From NCBI GenBank assembly GCA_950097015.1, contig CATNEN010000039.1, positions 3,422,001 to 3,486,000 of the forward strand: DNA of 64,000 nt, written 5' to 3'. The notes beneath the pieces are model-generated. The model was not told the origin of the DNA. It made no database searches and was given only the letters and a program-made list of their open reading frames with translations. The stretch comes from Macrostomum hystrix (lineage: Eukaryota > Platyhelminthes > Macrostomidae). Numbering within the stretch: position 1 is the first letter of the stretch; each line of letters starts with the position of its first letter. The translations under genes and the position numbers were made by a program. This document shows positions 23,253 to 36,534 of the stretch, piece by piece.

Positions 23253-26200
23253 TCAGGAGGTTCCGCCGCTCTTGCCAGAGTCGGTGACGCGGGCCTTGAC
23301 GCGCAGCAGGTTGAGCATTTCAGTCAGGCAGCGGCAGCGCGATTGGCAAACCAGCTCGTCGACTTTGGCCCGACACCGGCGACTCGGCTGGCCGGCCGAA
23401 GCGTCCTGCGGCTCGCTGTCCGCGGCCTCTGTCCAGGCGCGGCCGATTTGGGCCTTCCAACTGGCCTCCAGGGCTTCAACTCGGGCGGCCGCCCGGTTGA
23501 CGCGCTCGCCGACGCTGGATCGAAAGTCTCGGCAGAAGGTCTCAAAGGGTCGGCGCTGCTTCTTTGGCAGGGCCAGCTTGCCGGCCAGGGCCACCGCCGT
23601 CAGCTCGTGCGCCAGGTTGAGCAGGCAGGCGGACTCGCACAGGCAGGCCAGGCGCTGCAGCTGCTGGCCGAACAGCGGCTCCTGGCTGGCATCGGACAGG
23701 GCGGACTCCAGCGAGGCCAGCTGGGTGTCGAATGCTGCAAGCAGAGCCGATGCGGTGGTCGATGCTGGTTCAGACTCAGCCGAGGACGGTAGCAGAGTCA
23801 GCAAGTAGTCGATGGCAGCTGGTAGCAGGGCCTGCGATTAATTTGTTTTCGGTTTTGATGGATGCTCATTGGACTGCTCTCTAAATAGGGAAGAATATAT
23901 TTGGGATATGATTGGATTGGTGAGAGACTGGACTTGCATTATGATGAGACTAGATTGGGAATGAGACTAGATTAAGGATGAGACTGGATTGGGGATGAGA
24001 CTGGATTGGGGATGAGACTAGATTGGGGATGAGACTGGATTGGGGATGAGACTGGATTGGGGATGGGACTAGATTGGGGGATGAGACTAGATTGAGGATG
24101 AGACAAGATTGAGGATGAGACTAGATTGGGGATGAGACTAGATTGAGGATGAGACTAGATTGGGGATGAGACTGGATTGGGGATGAGACTAGATTGGGGA
24201 TGAGACTGGATTGGGGATGAGACTAGATTGAGGATGAGACTAGATTGGGGATGAGACTGGATTGGGGATGAGACTAGATTGGGGATGAGACTGGATTGGG
24301 GATGGGACTAGATTGGGGGATGAGACTAGATTGGGGATGAGACAAGATTGAGGATGAGACTAGATTGGGGATGCGACTAGATTGGGGATGAGACTGGATT
24401 GGGGATGAGACTGGATTGGGGATGGGACTAGATTGGGGGATGAGACTAGATTGAGGATGAGACAAGATTGAGGATGAGACTAGATTGGGGATGAGACTAG
24501 ATTGAGGATGAGACTAGATTGGGGATGAGACTGGATTGGGGATGAGACTAGATTGGGGATGAGACTGGATTGGGGATGAGACTAGATTGAGGATGAGACT
24601 AGATTGGGGATGAGACTGGATTGGGGATGAGACTAGATTGGGGATGAGACTGGATTGGGGATGAGACTAGATTGGGGATGAGACTGGATTGGGGATGGGA
24701 CTAGATTGGGGGATGAGACTAGATTGGGGATGAGACAAGATTGAGGATGAGACTAGATTGGGGATGCGACTAGATTGGGGATGAGACTGGATTGGGGATG
24801 AGACTGGATTGGGGATGGGACTAGATTGGGGGATGAGACTAGATTGAGGATGAGACAAGATTGAGGATGAGACTAGATTGGGGATGAGACTAGATTGAGG
24901 ATGAGACTAGATTGGGGATGAGACTGGATTGGGGATGAGACTAGATTGGGGATGAGACTGGATTGGGGATGAGACTAGATTGAGGATGAGACTAGATTGG
25001 GGATGAGACTGGATTGGGGATGAGACTAGATTGGGGATGAGACTGGATTGGGGATGGGACTAGATTGGGGGATGAGACTAGATTGGGGATGAGACAAGAT
25101 TGAGGATGAGACTAGATTGGGGATGCGACTAGATTGGGGATGAGACTAGATGATGGACGAGACTAGATTGGGGATGAGACTAGATTGGGGATGAGACTAG
25201 ATGTTGGACGGGATTAGATTGGGGATGAAACTAAATGAGGAAATTTTGAGAATCACAGAAGTCAGTAGGTCGAACCTGAGAGCTGGCAGTCCAGTGGGCT
25301 CTCAGATTCGTCGGATAGGGCAGGCACGGATGCGGCTCAATGTCGAATACTGGCTCGGGTCCCTCGCCAAGCTCAGCAGCGAACTCAATCAGCTGGCGCT
25401 TCAAAGCCAGTGCGGCATCAATGTGCTTGACAACGGCACCGCTGGTAGCCATCTCGGTTGCAATGCGGGTCAGGTGGCTGATGCAGCGCAGGCCCAGTGA
25501 GCGATAAAGCAGCCACTTCCGCTCGGCCTCGGCAGCCGGGGAGCCCTGGAGGTTGGAGCGGAACTCGCGGACCAGGCGAAAGTCGCGGCCGTCGACTAGG
25601 CCTTCAAAAGTTGGCGCCAGTTGGTCGGCGGTTTCCTGCGGCGCGCCCATTTCGTAGACGCCCTCGACAATGTTGGGGCCGCTTAACAGGAGGGACTGGT
25701 GGCGCAGCTCCAGGTTGCAGAAGGTCGACTCGAGACTCGAATTGACTCGACCGGTGAGGGCAACGAGCTCGGGGACCTGTGGACAGGGATTTTCGATCGC
25801 GGCTGCCCAATGAGCTGAGCATGGGACTGATCTATGGACTGATCTATGGACTGAAGATGGGACTAATCTATAAACAGAACATGGGACTGATCTATGGACT
25901 GAGCATGGGATTGAGCATGGACTGATCTATGGACTGATCTATGGACTGAAGATGGGACTAATCTATAGACAGAACATGGGACTGATATATGGACTGAACA
26001 TAGGACAATTTAGGAACATACCTTTCTAAAATTGCCAATCTTGTACGCAGTGCACAGGTGCTCAACGATATCGCGCCAATTGTTCTTATAAAAAGTTGCT
26101 GTGCTGTTCAGCAGAGCCAGGCCCTCAGAGAGCAGGCCGCAGCGAGCCACCTGCCTTGACAGTAGGTAGCCCATGCTCTCCAGTAGGATCTGCTTCACAT

Positions 26201-29200
26201 CAAGCCGCTCGTACAGGTTGCTAGCGGGAGTCCAGGCGCCGAGCGAAATGAACAATCGAATCATCCACAGCATGACGCTGTAGTTGCTAGGCGACGCCGC
26301 CAGAGCCTCGTCAAGCAGGTAGAGAGCCTGCAACAGGTGGGCTTCGCTTCTACGCCCACAGTCCTCGACTAGCCAGGCATCGTAGTGCAGGCTGACGGCC
26401 AGCAGCATCAGATCGTCGGCCGGCTGCACCTCGGTTGGCTGGAGCCCGTCTAGTAGGCCGGCCCGGTAGGCGCTGACAAGCTCGGCTATTTTGGCGTCCC
26501 GCTGCTGCTGCTGCTGCTGCAGCTGCTGCTGCAGGCCGCGAGAAAGCTGTGGCAATTCAAACAGCAGTTGGAATTCAGAGGGCAGTAACTACAATATTTA
26601 ATGCTTGCTGTAGGCACTGGCACAAACTGCGACTATCGACCTGCAGCCAGAGAGGAGGCAATTCTGCCCATCCCGCTGACTCCTGAGCACACACACACAG
26701 ATCCTGTACACAGGCACAGGGTGTACATCTGCCCCGACTTTCTCATCGTCAGGCAGTGTACAATCTGATTGTGCCATCGGGGTTGGCCCTTAAGGGCGTA
26801 AAGTGCACGTCAAGTCTGCGTCTGCGCCTGCGGCTGCGCCTGCGGCTGCGCCTGCGGCTGCGCCTGCGGCTGCGGCTGCGCCTGCGCCTGCGGCTGCGCC
26901 TGCGGGGACTTTAGTGCAAGACCATGGGACCTCTCAGAGGGCAGGGAATCCAACTATTTCACTGATCCCGTGCTGATCAGTGCATGTTCGCTTGATGTAC
27001 TTTGCACTTCTATAAACAGCTTACTAGAGAACAAATAACTTTTAACAAATTAAATCTCGCTAATGAAAAGCGCTTTGCAATAATTTTTTTAATTAGCTGT
27101 ACAGAGGAACAAATTAAAACAGATTGAATTTGATTGCTGAAAATAATAATTCTGCTAGTTTGGGTTGGATAGGACAAAAATCGATTTTTTCCTCCTTCGC
27201 CTGAACTCAGCCGACGCAGAATGCGGATCCCCGGACTTATGCTCCCAGGGGATAATTATCCCCAAGCGGGGAGCAAGAGAGGAACAGGTGTATATACTCT
27301 CCCAGTTACTTGAGCAGCGCACAAAACCCAGTTCAGATTTCAGCTCAGACGAGGACATCCAGACGCTAATGGTGTTTACGTGAATAGTATTCTACTGTTT
27401 ACTATGACACAGACATCACCTGCAGTGCATCAAGTCGGACTTGATTCTCTGGGAAGCGGTCAGACGTAAGCATTTCATGAAGGATGAGACTTCAGCATCC
27501 TCATGAACGATGAGACTTCAGCATCCTCATGAAGGATGAGACTTCAGCATCCACATGAAGGATGAGACTTCAGCATCCACATGAAGGACGAGACTTCAGC
27601 ATCCACATGAAGGATGAGACTTCAGCATCCTCATGAACGATGAGACTTCAGCATCCTCATGAAGGATGAGACTTCAGCATTTTCATGAAGGATGAGACTT
27701 CAGCATCCTCATGAAGGATGAGACTTCAGCATCTTCATGAAGGATGAGACTTCAGCATCCTCATGAAGGATGAGACTTCAGCATCTTCATGAAGGATGAG
27801 ACTTCAGCATCCTCATGAAGAATGAGACTTCAGCATCTTCATGAAGGATGAGACTTCAGCATCCTCATGAAGGATGAGACTTCAGCATTTTCATGAAGGA
27901 TGAGACTTCAGCATCCTCATGAAGGATGAGACTTCAGCATCTTCATGAAGGATGAGACTTCAGCATCCTCATGAAGGATGAGACTTCAGCATCTTCATGA
28001 AGGATGAGACTTCACATGAGCAAGGAATGAGTAGTGATTATCCACCTGTTCGTAATTAATCCTGACGGTCAGGTCGCGCACCAGCTGCTGCCGGTCGGTG
28101 TCGGCAGAGGCCTTAGGCCAGTCGGGCAGGCCGGGCCTGAGCTGTTCCAGCAGCTGCTCCGCCGCAGACGTTGCCTTACCATCTGAGTCAAGAAGCAGGC
28201 AGTCGAACAGTAGCAGGTCAGAGGCCGTGGCTGGTCTAGTGGCGAAGGCTTCAAAATAGTCCCGCATCAAACCGACGGCTGTGTCGGGGTCGGACTTCAC
28301 GCCCAGCAGGCGGCAGCGCTTCAACAGCTCCAGGCGAGCTAGACGCGGCCCGCTCAGCTTCGGGTGCTCGGCTGCGATGGCGTCAATGCGTGCCCGCAGT
28401 TGGGCCAATCGGGCGTCGCCCACAACGTAGCTGCCAGAGCAGCTGTTGGCGCCTTCTTCGCCATCAGCGCTGGTGTCGGCGTCTATCGTGGCCTGAATGC
28501 AGCTCTGCCATCTGCCATGGGGCACCGGGCATTAAATTAAAAAATTAACAAATTCACTAACGAAAATTATAAATAAAATATTCTGCCAATCATAAAGAAT
28601 ATGAGACCGCTCATACAGGGTATGATGACCGCATATGACACCGCTCATACAGGATATGATGACCGCATATGACACCGCTCATACAGGATATGATGACCGC
28701 ATATGACACCGCTCATACAGGATATGATGACCGCATATGACACCGCTCATACAGGATATGATGACCGCATATGACACCACTCATACAGGATATGATGACC
28801 GCATATGTGACCGCTCATACAGGATATGATGACCGCACATGTCACCGCTCATACAGGATATGATGACCGCACATGACACCGCTCATACAGGATATGATGA
28901 CCGCACATGACACCGCTCATACAGGATATGATGACCGCACAGGACACCGCTCATACAGGATATGATAAGCCTTAAACGAAGCCGCTAATAACGACTCGAA
29001 CCAGACTGAGGTCGACCACACACGAACGTCAAAGAAAGCTTTCGTTAAAGAAAGCTTCCTGAGTGTATTACGACAATGCCCCCCTGAGCATCATAAGCGC
29101 ACTCACTTGGCCCAATCGTTGGGCTCCAATGCCAGGTCCTCCCAGCGAGCGGCGGCCAGCTCCCGAAGACGCCCCAGTTTCTCCAGGTAGGCCATGCGCT

Positions 29201-32200
29201 GCTGCCGAGTTGTGTCTTCCGACTGCGGACTGAGCAGAGAGCTAAGCGGAGGACTGTCTAGAGTAGTCAGGCAGTCCTGGAATCTCTCCTGCGCCTCCAG
29301 CACCATTAGGTACAGCTGCACCTGCAGATGGACATTGTGGCATATTCAGGAAATAACTCATTCATCCTTTAACCCGAAATACACCAAATAAGGATAAAGT
29401 CTATTTAGAGCTGGATGGCACGTGACCAAAAAACTGACCTTGAAACACGCGCCTATAACGTGGCGCTTGTGTTGCGTATGCTTAAACGCAGGAGACTACT
29501 CCAGTCAATTTTTTTTTTCTTTTCAGTCTTGAAAGATGGCCTATAAGGTCATCCCAAGGTCAGCTTGAGCGGCTCGAGTGTGATATTGTCATGCTATCGA
29601 TATCTATTCCTGAAGTCGGAGCATGACCAATCAAATAAGAGAGAAGTGCGCGATGACGTTCATTTCAGAATTGAGACTGATCAGCTTAGCCTATTCCCAA
29701 TGAACACGTGTCTTATCATCTATTGCGCTAGCACCACAGCGCAGATGTTTTATCACGGAAACCAACTGAAAGCAAACACGATCGTGAAGGCGATGAACTT
29801 TAACTTGAAGGGGTGAGAGGCAAAGTGGTATCATATTAGACTCTCGAAATGTAAACGAAATGTAGCTGCGGACACATGGATTGGGGAGCTTGTCGTGTAA
29901 TTTACGCAGGTGAGGGCCAACCCCAAAGGCTCAGTGAGATGTACACATGCCTATGTACAGCATCCCTTTGCGTTAGCGGAATGGCCAGAACATGAGCAGG
30001 AATGGGCAACAGACAGGGCACGTGAGTCCGCATAAGCTAAGGCAGCAGTTTTAATCTAGCCTGACCATTGCAACGCATTCAGTTTATGAAAAAACGCAGC
30101 CACTTGGAAAATGCTAATTAGTTTAACGCACAGATTATGCGAAATCAGGGCTGCAGAAAATCGCCTTCTTTTTTAATTATAAAGAAACCAAATTCAGCGG
30201 CAGGAGATGACAGATAATAAGGGTGAGCGCCCGATTCATCAGCACCTGAGCATTGCCAACTAGTTTATTAGATGTTATTAAGGTCAAAGTAACTGATTGT
30301 AAATTACAGGTAGCACGGAGCGTTTACAAAATCCTTGCCTAAAGGCTTAAACATCAATACAATATCCTCAGATCCATAATTAACTCCTAAAATTCCCAAT
30401 ATATGAAATAAAATAAAATATCAAATATTCTATTAATTTTTCTCAGATCCAAAAGAAATTCTAAAAAATCCCTGTTAGATTGTCCTCAGATCAAAAATGA
30501 AATCCCGACCAAACACTCCGATAGATTGTCCTCAGATCAAAAATGAAATCCCGACCAAACACTCCGATAGATTATCCTCAGATCAAAAATGAAATCTCGA
30601 CCAAACACTCCGATAGATTATCCTCAGATCAAAAATGAAATCTCGACCAAACACTCCGATAGATTATCCTCAGATCAAAAATGAAATCCCGACCAAACAC
30701 TCCGATAGATTATCCTCTGATAAAAAATGAAATCCCGACCAAACACTCCGATAGATTATCCTCTGATAAAAAATAAAATCCCGACCAAACACTCCGATAG
30801 ATTGTCCTCAGATAAAAAATGAAATCCCGACCAAACACTCCGATAGATTATCCTCTGATAAAAAATAAAATCCCGACCAAACACTCCGATAGATTGTCCT
30901 CAGATAAAAAATAAAATCCCGACCAAACACTCCGATAGATTATCCTCACATCAAAAATGAAATCCCGACCAAACACTCCGATAGATTGTCCTCAGATAAA
31001 AAATGAAATCCCGACCAAACACTCCGATAGATTATCCTCTGATAAAAAATAAAATCCCGACCAAACACTCCGATAGATTGTCCTCAGATAAAAAATAAAA
31101 TCCCGACCAAACACTCCGATAGATTATCCTCACATCAAAAATGAAATCCCGACCAAACACTCCGATAGATTGTCCTCAGATAAAAAATGAAATCCCGACC
31201 AAACACTTCTAAAGATTATCCTCAGGTCAAAAATAAAATCCCAAAATATCCTAGATTATTCCGAGATCTGAAATCCCAAATCCCAAATAAGTTATTCGAA
31301 AATCAGACGTCAGAACTGCACAACGCCACGAACCTCAGCCTCGGCACTCATTCGCTCCTTGTAGGCCTCGGCCATGCGGGCAGCCAGCGGCAGCAGCATC
31401 TTGCTTGCCATCTCAGTGCCGCTCTCATTGGCCTGCATGAGAACGCTCATCACAGACCAGAAATAATAGGGATTCTTCCCCGGCGCTAGGCGGTGCAATT
31501 TGGCGGCCGTCAGCTGCTGCTTCTTGTGGTCCAGCACTCGCACCTGGGCCATGAACAGGCTCGTTAGCAGGTCCTCATTCTTTGGCTGCAATTGCACGGC
31601 TCTCTCGTACATGGCCGCTATGCGATCCAGCCTGTGGCACTCCTTGTAGAAATAGGTCATCGCCTGCAGCACCGGCTCCTCGCAGGTGTTAACTCGCTCC
31701 ACCTGGAATTGCGCACACTGGCTATTGGGTCACGGCAGTGGAGGTTAGAGGCGGCTTTCAGATGGACTCAAGCGAATTCAGGATGGGGAAGGGGAGAGCG
31801 TGAGAGGGGTATTGTGAGACTAGGGGTGATGGGAAAGATAGGTGAGATGGAGGGAAGCTGAAATGATGAAGGGAGGGTGAAAAGATGGGTGAGAGGAAGG
31901 ATGGGTAAAATGGAGGGTGAGAGGAAGGATGGGTAAAATGGAGGGTGAGAGGAAGGATGGGTAAAATGGAGGGTGAGAGGAAGGATGGGTAAAATGGAGG
32001 GTGAGAGGAAGGATGGGTAAAATGGAGGGTGAGAGGAAGGATGGGTAAAATGGAGGGTGAGAGGAAGGATGGGTAAAATGGAGGGTGAGAGGAAGGATGG
32101 GTAAAATGGAGGGTGAGAGGAAGGATGCGTAAAATAGAGGGTGAGAGGAAGGGTGAAAGGAGGGTGAGAGGGTGTGATGGTGAAAGGACGGGAGGGTGAG

Positions 32201-32626
32201 AGGATGGGTGAGATAAAGGAAGGGTGGGATGAAGGATGGGTGAGCTGAAGGAGAGTGAGAGGAAGGAAAGAAGTGAGGGGGAGAGGAAGGGAGGCGGTTA
32301 GAGGAAGTAAGAGGGGAGACGGAAGGTGACAGGAGGGAGAGATCAGATAAGAGGCAGGCAGAGAGTATGGAAGTGAGCATGGTTGAGCAGGCACGGTGAG
32401 TCTCAGATCACAGTTCGCTAACCTCGGCGGCAGCGGCATGCGCCTCGTCGAGGCGGCTGGAGCGCAGCAGGGCGAGGGCGCGCAAGGCCTTCGCACAGAG
32501 AGAGTCGCCGCCCTCTTTGCGCAGCACCTTGTCGGCCTCCTGAATGGCCTTCTTATTGTTGCCCGAGTCCAGAGCATCGTAGATCGCCTTGAGGCGCCGC
32601 TCCCTCGGGTCGCTCTTGCTGTTCTG
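23253..32626 (-). CDS. NAA25: NatB auxiliary subunit NAA25 (MDM20), nearly complete
   Basis: TPR-repeat scaffold of the NatB N-terminal acetyltransferase, which partners NAA20 and acetylates N-termini beginning Met-Asp/Glu/Asn on ribosomes. Exons on the minus strand: 32626-32423, 31702-31334, 29321-29107, 28511-28046, 26546-26022, 25776-25276, 23831-23253 (TGA at 23255). Phases agree throughout and give about 952 residues, close to animal NAA25 length. Landmarks: RRLKAIYDALDSGNNKKAIQ, KNPYYFWSVMSVLMQ, QLYLMVLEAQERFQD, GPRLARLELLKR, SPSNYSVMLWMIRLF, DVKQILLESMGYLLSR and a Lys/Arg-containing C-terminal helix region. The short first exon with the start Met was not found; an acceptor precedes QNSKSDPRERR. 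A Gln run opens exon 5. All introns except 25777-26021, which holds only a loose repeat, contain a private, well-ordered minisatellite. Confidence 0.94.
23925..25225. repeat. Minisatellite, 17-bp unit with higher-order structure
   Basis: GATTGGGGATGAGACTA, about 75 copies. Variant blocks recur at a spacing of 393 bp (24301 to 24694) and then 359 bp (25053), so a multi-unit block has itself duplicated. Fills NAA25 intron 6. Confidence 0.95.
25810..26010. repeat. Irregular repeat in short NAA25 intron
   Basis: GGACTGATCTATGGACTGA / ACATGGGACTGATCTATGG units of mixed length. Confidence 0.8.
26590..26820 (-). mobile_element. SINE family 1 copy, head replaced by a repeat
   Basis: Reverse-complement body: CTGACTCCTGAGCACACACA, GTGTACATCTGCCCCGACTT, GTTGGCCCTTAAGGGCG. 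Where the GCGGCTGCGCC segment and tRNA head should follow, a CTGCGCCTGCGG array begins. In NAA25 intron 4. Confidence 0.75.
26821..26908. repeat. GC-rich 12/6-bp array grown from a SINE
   Basis: CTGCGCCTGCGG / CTGCGG units following SINE copy 26590-26820 exactly where its GCGGCTGCGCC segment is expected. Confidence 0.85.
27470..28016. repeat. Minisatellite, 26-bp unit, ~21 copies
   Basis: GAAGGATGAGACTTCAGCAT with CCTCAT/CTTCAT ends. Each junction reads CATCCTCATGAAGGATG, a short inverted repeat. Lies about 30 bp downstream of the NAA25 exon 4 donor. Confidence 0.95.
28598..28970. repeat. Minisatellite, 34-bp unit, ~11 copies
   Basis: ACACCGCTCATACAGGATAT core. NAA25 intron 3-4 boundary region, between exons 29107 and 28511. 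Confidence 0.95.
29870..29995 (+). mobile_element. SINE family 1 fragment
   Basis: CTTGTCGTGTAATTTACGCA, GAGGGCCAACCCCAAAGGCT, GTACAGCATCCCTTTGCG. Old, truncated at both ends; in NAA25 intron 3. Confidence 0.6.
30475..31225. repeat. Minisatellite, 46-bp unit, ~16 copies
   Basis: GAAATCCCGACCAAACACTC core with TCCTCAGATCAAAAA variants; variants alternate, suggesting block duplication. NAA25 intron. Confidence 0.95.
31860..32300. repeat. Minisatellite, 28-bp unit, degenerate at the right end
   Basis: GGAAGGATGGGTAAAATGGA core; purine-only bias on the plus strand, pyrimidine on the NAA25 sense strand. Confidence 0.93.
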
Positions 32627-32734
32627 CTGTAAGAATTTGCAATACAATACGAAAGAAATCAAACTGACAACCTTGGGATCAGGGAAGGTAAATCGACGAA
32701 TATGCTAACTATCTCAGGAAAAATGCCAAGGAAA

Positions 32735-33450
32735 TCCCACAATCTTAAACTCCCCTGATAAGTGAGCCCCAGATCTCAATGGAAATCCCACAATCTTAAA
32801 CTCTCCTGATAAGTCAACCCCAGATCTCAAAGGAAATCCCACAATCTTAAACTCACCAGATAAGTCAACCCCAGATCTCAAAGGAAATCCCACAATCTTA
32901 AACTCCCCTGATAAGTGAACCCCAGATCTCAAAGGAAATCCCACAATCTTAAACTCCCCTGATAAGTGAACCCCAGATCTCAATGGAAATCCCACAATCT
33001 TAACTCCCCTGATAAGTGAACCCCAGATCTCAAAGGAAATCCCACAATCTTAAACTCCCCTGATAAGTGAGCCCCAGATCTCAAAGGAAATCCCACAATC
33101 TTAAACTCCCCTGATAAGTGAACCCCAGATCTCAATGGAAATCCCACAATCTTAACTCCCCTGATAAGGAACCCCAGATCTCAATGGAAATCCCACAATC
33201 TTAAACTCCCCTGATAAGTGAACCCCAGATCTCAAAGGAAATCCCACAATCTTAAACTCCCCTGATAAGTGAGCCCCAGATCTCAAAGGAAATCCCACAA
33301 TCTTAAACTCCCCTGATAAGTGAGCCCCAGATCTCAATGGAAATCCCACAATCTTAAACTCCCCTGATAAGTGAACCCCAGATCTCAAAGGAAATCCCAC
33401 ATTCTTAAACTCCCCTGATAAGTGAACCCCTGAACTCAAAGGAAATCCCA
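32735..33450. repeat. Minisatellite, 51-bp unit, ~14 copies
   Basis: GGAAATCCCACAATCTTAAA and CCCCTGATAAGTGAACCCC. Upstream of the first found NAA25 exon, probably intron 1. Confidence 0.95.
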
Positions 33451-33994
33451 CTCGCAGTCGCATGAAATTCGAGTTTTTAAGCAAGCGGTTATTAACTTTC
33501 AAATGAAATTTGGCATGCATGATGAAAGCTAGGTGTAAGTGAAGTCAAAGTCTTACAATTGTCTGATGAATAGATTAAATTGCATTAATTGCTGGTTGGT
33601 TAAAAGAGAGAACGTACAAGTGCACACTTATTTTTAAAGTAATTGCAGAATTTTTAAGGAAGCAATTTCGCGTCGCCAAGCCTAAAGAAATATTTCAAAA
33701 TTAGATTATAAAAAAGACAGACTAAAAAAAGATAAGAGGGCGCCGGAAGCAGTCACGGCGGCCACCCGGACACCTATTTTTACACTTGATTAATTACCGG
33801 AGTGCCAGGTACCGCAGTAATTAGTTTCTCGCCAGTTTAGGAACCGGGAAAAGGACGACCCTTTCATAGAGGCTATTTATAGGATTGTCCATTCGACACC
33901 TTTCGATTACCAAGCAAGCAAATATATTATCGAGCGTTTCTGGCATTTATGCAAAACCAGGATTCACAGACAGTTTCACGAAAATTGCCTGCAG

Positions 33995-34412
33995 GTACCT
34001 GAGATGACAAGTACCTGAGATGACAAGTACTTGAGATGACAAGTACCTGAGATGACAAGTACCTGAGATGACAAGTACCTAGGATGACAAATACCTGAGA
34101 TGACAAGTACCTGAGATGATAAATACCTGAGATGACAAGTACCTAGGATGACAAATACCTGAGATGACAAGTACCTGAGATGACAAGTACCTGAGATGAC
34201 AAGTACCTGAGATGACAAGTACCTAGGATGACAAATACCTGAGATGACAAGTACCTGAGATGACAAGTACCTGAGATGACAAGTACCTAGGATGACAAAT
34301 ACCTGAGATGACAAGTACCTGAGATGATAAGTACCTGAGATGACAAGTACCTAGGATGACAAATACCTGAGATGACAAGTACCTGAGATGACAAGTACCT
34401 GAGGAGACAAGT
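33995..34412. repeat. Minisatellite, 16-bp unit
   Basis: GTACCTGAGATGACAA, with every few copies reading GTACCTAGGATGACAAA. Directly abuts the next array. Confidence 0.95.
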
Positions 34413-34424
34413 GCGTGAACGGAC

Positions 34425-35110
34425 ACACTGATAGAGCTGACAACGGTCACACTGATAGAGCTGACAACGGTCACACTGATAGAGCTGACAACTGACACAC
34501 TGATAGAGCTGACAACGGTCACACTGATAGAGCTGACAACGGACACACTGATAGAGCTGACAACGGACACACTGATAGAACTGACAACTGACACACTGAT
34601 AGAGCTGACAACGGACACACTGATAGAACTGACAACGGACACACTGATAGAGCTGACAACGGACACACTGATAGAACTGACAACGGACACACTGATAGAA
34701 CTGACAACTGACACACTGATAGAACTGACAACGGACACACTGATAGAACTGACAACGGACACACTGATAGAGCTGACAACGGACACACTGATAGAACTGA
34801 CAACGGACACACGGATAGAGCTGACAACGGACACACTGATAGGACTGACAACGGACACACTGATAGAACTGACAACTGACACACTGATAGAGCTGACAAC
34901 GGACACACTGATAGAACTGACAACGGACACACTGATAGAGCTGACAACGGACACACTGATAGAACTGACAACGGACACACTGATAGAACTGACAACTGAC
35001 ACACTGATAGAACTGGCAGTGACAACTGACACACTGATAGAGCTGACAACGGACACACTGATAGAACTGACAACTGACACACTGATAGAGCTGGCAGTGA
35101 CAACTGACAC
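34425..35110. repeat. Minisatellite, 24-bp unit, ~28 copies
   Basis: CTGACAACGGACACACTGAT core. Unit divisible by three, giving long but meaningless open frames. Confidence 0.95.
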
Positions 35111-35734
35111 TGAGCTAGAAAAGTGCATGGCAAATGGCGTGACGCAGCGAAGAGAAAAGTTCTCTAAAAGTGAAATATAAAATCAAGGTTTGACTGGCTG
35201 CTTTAGGAAAGAAGAAGAACGAATGAGAGAATCTCTCCAATAGTCGAAACTCCTAGCACAGAAGCATGAACGGACACCAGTTGGATTCCAGCAGCGAGTA
35301 GTGGGAGAATATCCTTAGGGAGATTAGTCACAGCCGCAGGACTTTCTAGAACAAAGCTAGGGGCCCGCACAGGGATGACAAAGAATGACATGAATTCCAA
35401 ACTGGAATTATTTATCAAGGCCTTCACATCTTGGCACTGCGGCCAATAAGCAGCTCGCCATTTATAAAGCTTTCACGATGAGAATAAATGATCTCACGCG
35501 AAATCAAGGCGCAAGAGTTGCCAGGCGAACACGAGATCCGCATTAGCTACTGCCGCTTTGGGAATTAAAAAAAGCAACACAACAAGGCCCGGATAGAAAT
35601 CCGCAAAGGCCACTGACGTGTTTGACTAGAGAACACCGGAGGTTCGGCTGGAGTGCAGGAAGGTCGATGAGACGGGAGCCCAAATAATTAATAATTAATT
35701 AATTAATAATAACTGATTACACCTGCCCCGATCG

Positions 35735-36085
35735 GCCCATTCGTGCAGCCGACAGCACAGCCGCAGCTATCTCGCAGGTTGCGTACGGCTGTTCAGTCCA
35801 TGGACAGGGAGGACGCCACAACCACCCTCAATTACCCCTGAGTGTCTTGCTTAAGGACACGAATTGTTCCAGTGGAGTCGGGAATCGAGCCCCCGACTTT
35901 CAGGTCGTGAGTCCGACTAGGCCACAACCCCTGCTGCGCTAGATTTACTGACAGTGGCACAGCCGCAGTCTATTGCTCTGTACAGCTGTTCAGTCCGCGG
36001 ACTGGGGAGGCCGCCACATCCACCCGAATTTCAACCGCAGCTAATGCTGGTACCTATTTAACAGCTGGGTGAATTGACACATTAG
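35735..36085 (-). mobile_element. Two adjacent SINE family 2 copies
   Basis: The first copy (to about 35940) is complete with a tRNA-like head (GTCGGGAATCGAGCCCCCGA, GAGTCCGACTAGGCCAC). The second (35945-36085) is body only: CTGTTCAGTCCGCGGACTGG and GCTAATGCTGGTACCTATTT. Upstream of NAA25. Confidence 0.7.
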
Positions 36086-36534
36086 GGAAACTAGGTAGTA
36101 TGTCAGAAGCTCTATGGGCGAAAGCTGGAAAATGATCAGTCTCAGGGCAGAATCACTAGGCATCTGATGGCAGTCTACAATGCATTGGGGAAGCTATGAG
36201 CTCGCTACTACTGTCCATCCATGTAAAAAATGAATCGAGTCAAGCCAGAAGCGCCAATCGTCCGAGGCCAGGCAGCGGTATGTATTTTTTTCAACTCCAA
36301 ACTTTCAGTCGCCAGGCACGCAGAGTGGGCCAGCCGAAAAGCAGAATTTCACGGATGTTAAAAATTGAGACCGGCAGCCATTGCGCTGAATAATCAACAA
36401 TGAATTTGTCAAATTGGAAAAATAAACAAAGTCGTAGTCGCACACTCGGGTGGCAAATGACCGACAAATGCAACAAGAGACGCTTGCAACCGCCAATCAG
36501 AATTAGAATTATTTAAACTTGAACTCTATATTCA

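Noticed and set aside
28598..28970. CRISPR-like regular repeats (34 bp)
   Set aside because: No unique spacers between units, direct head-to-tail array, and eukaryotic gene context.
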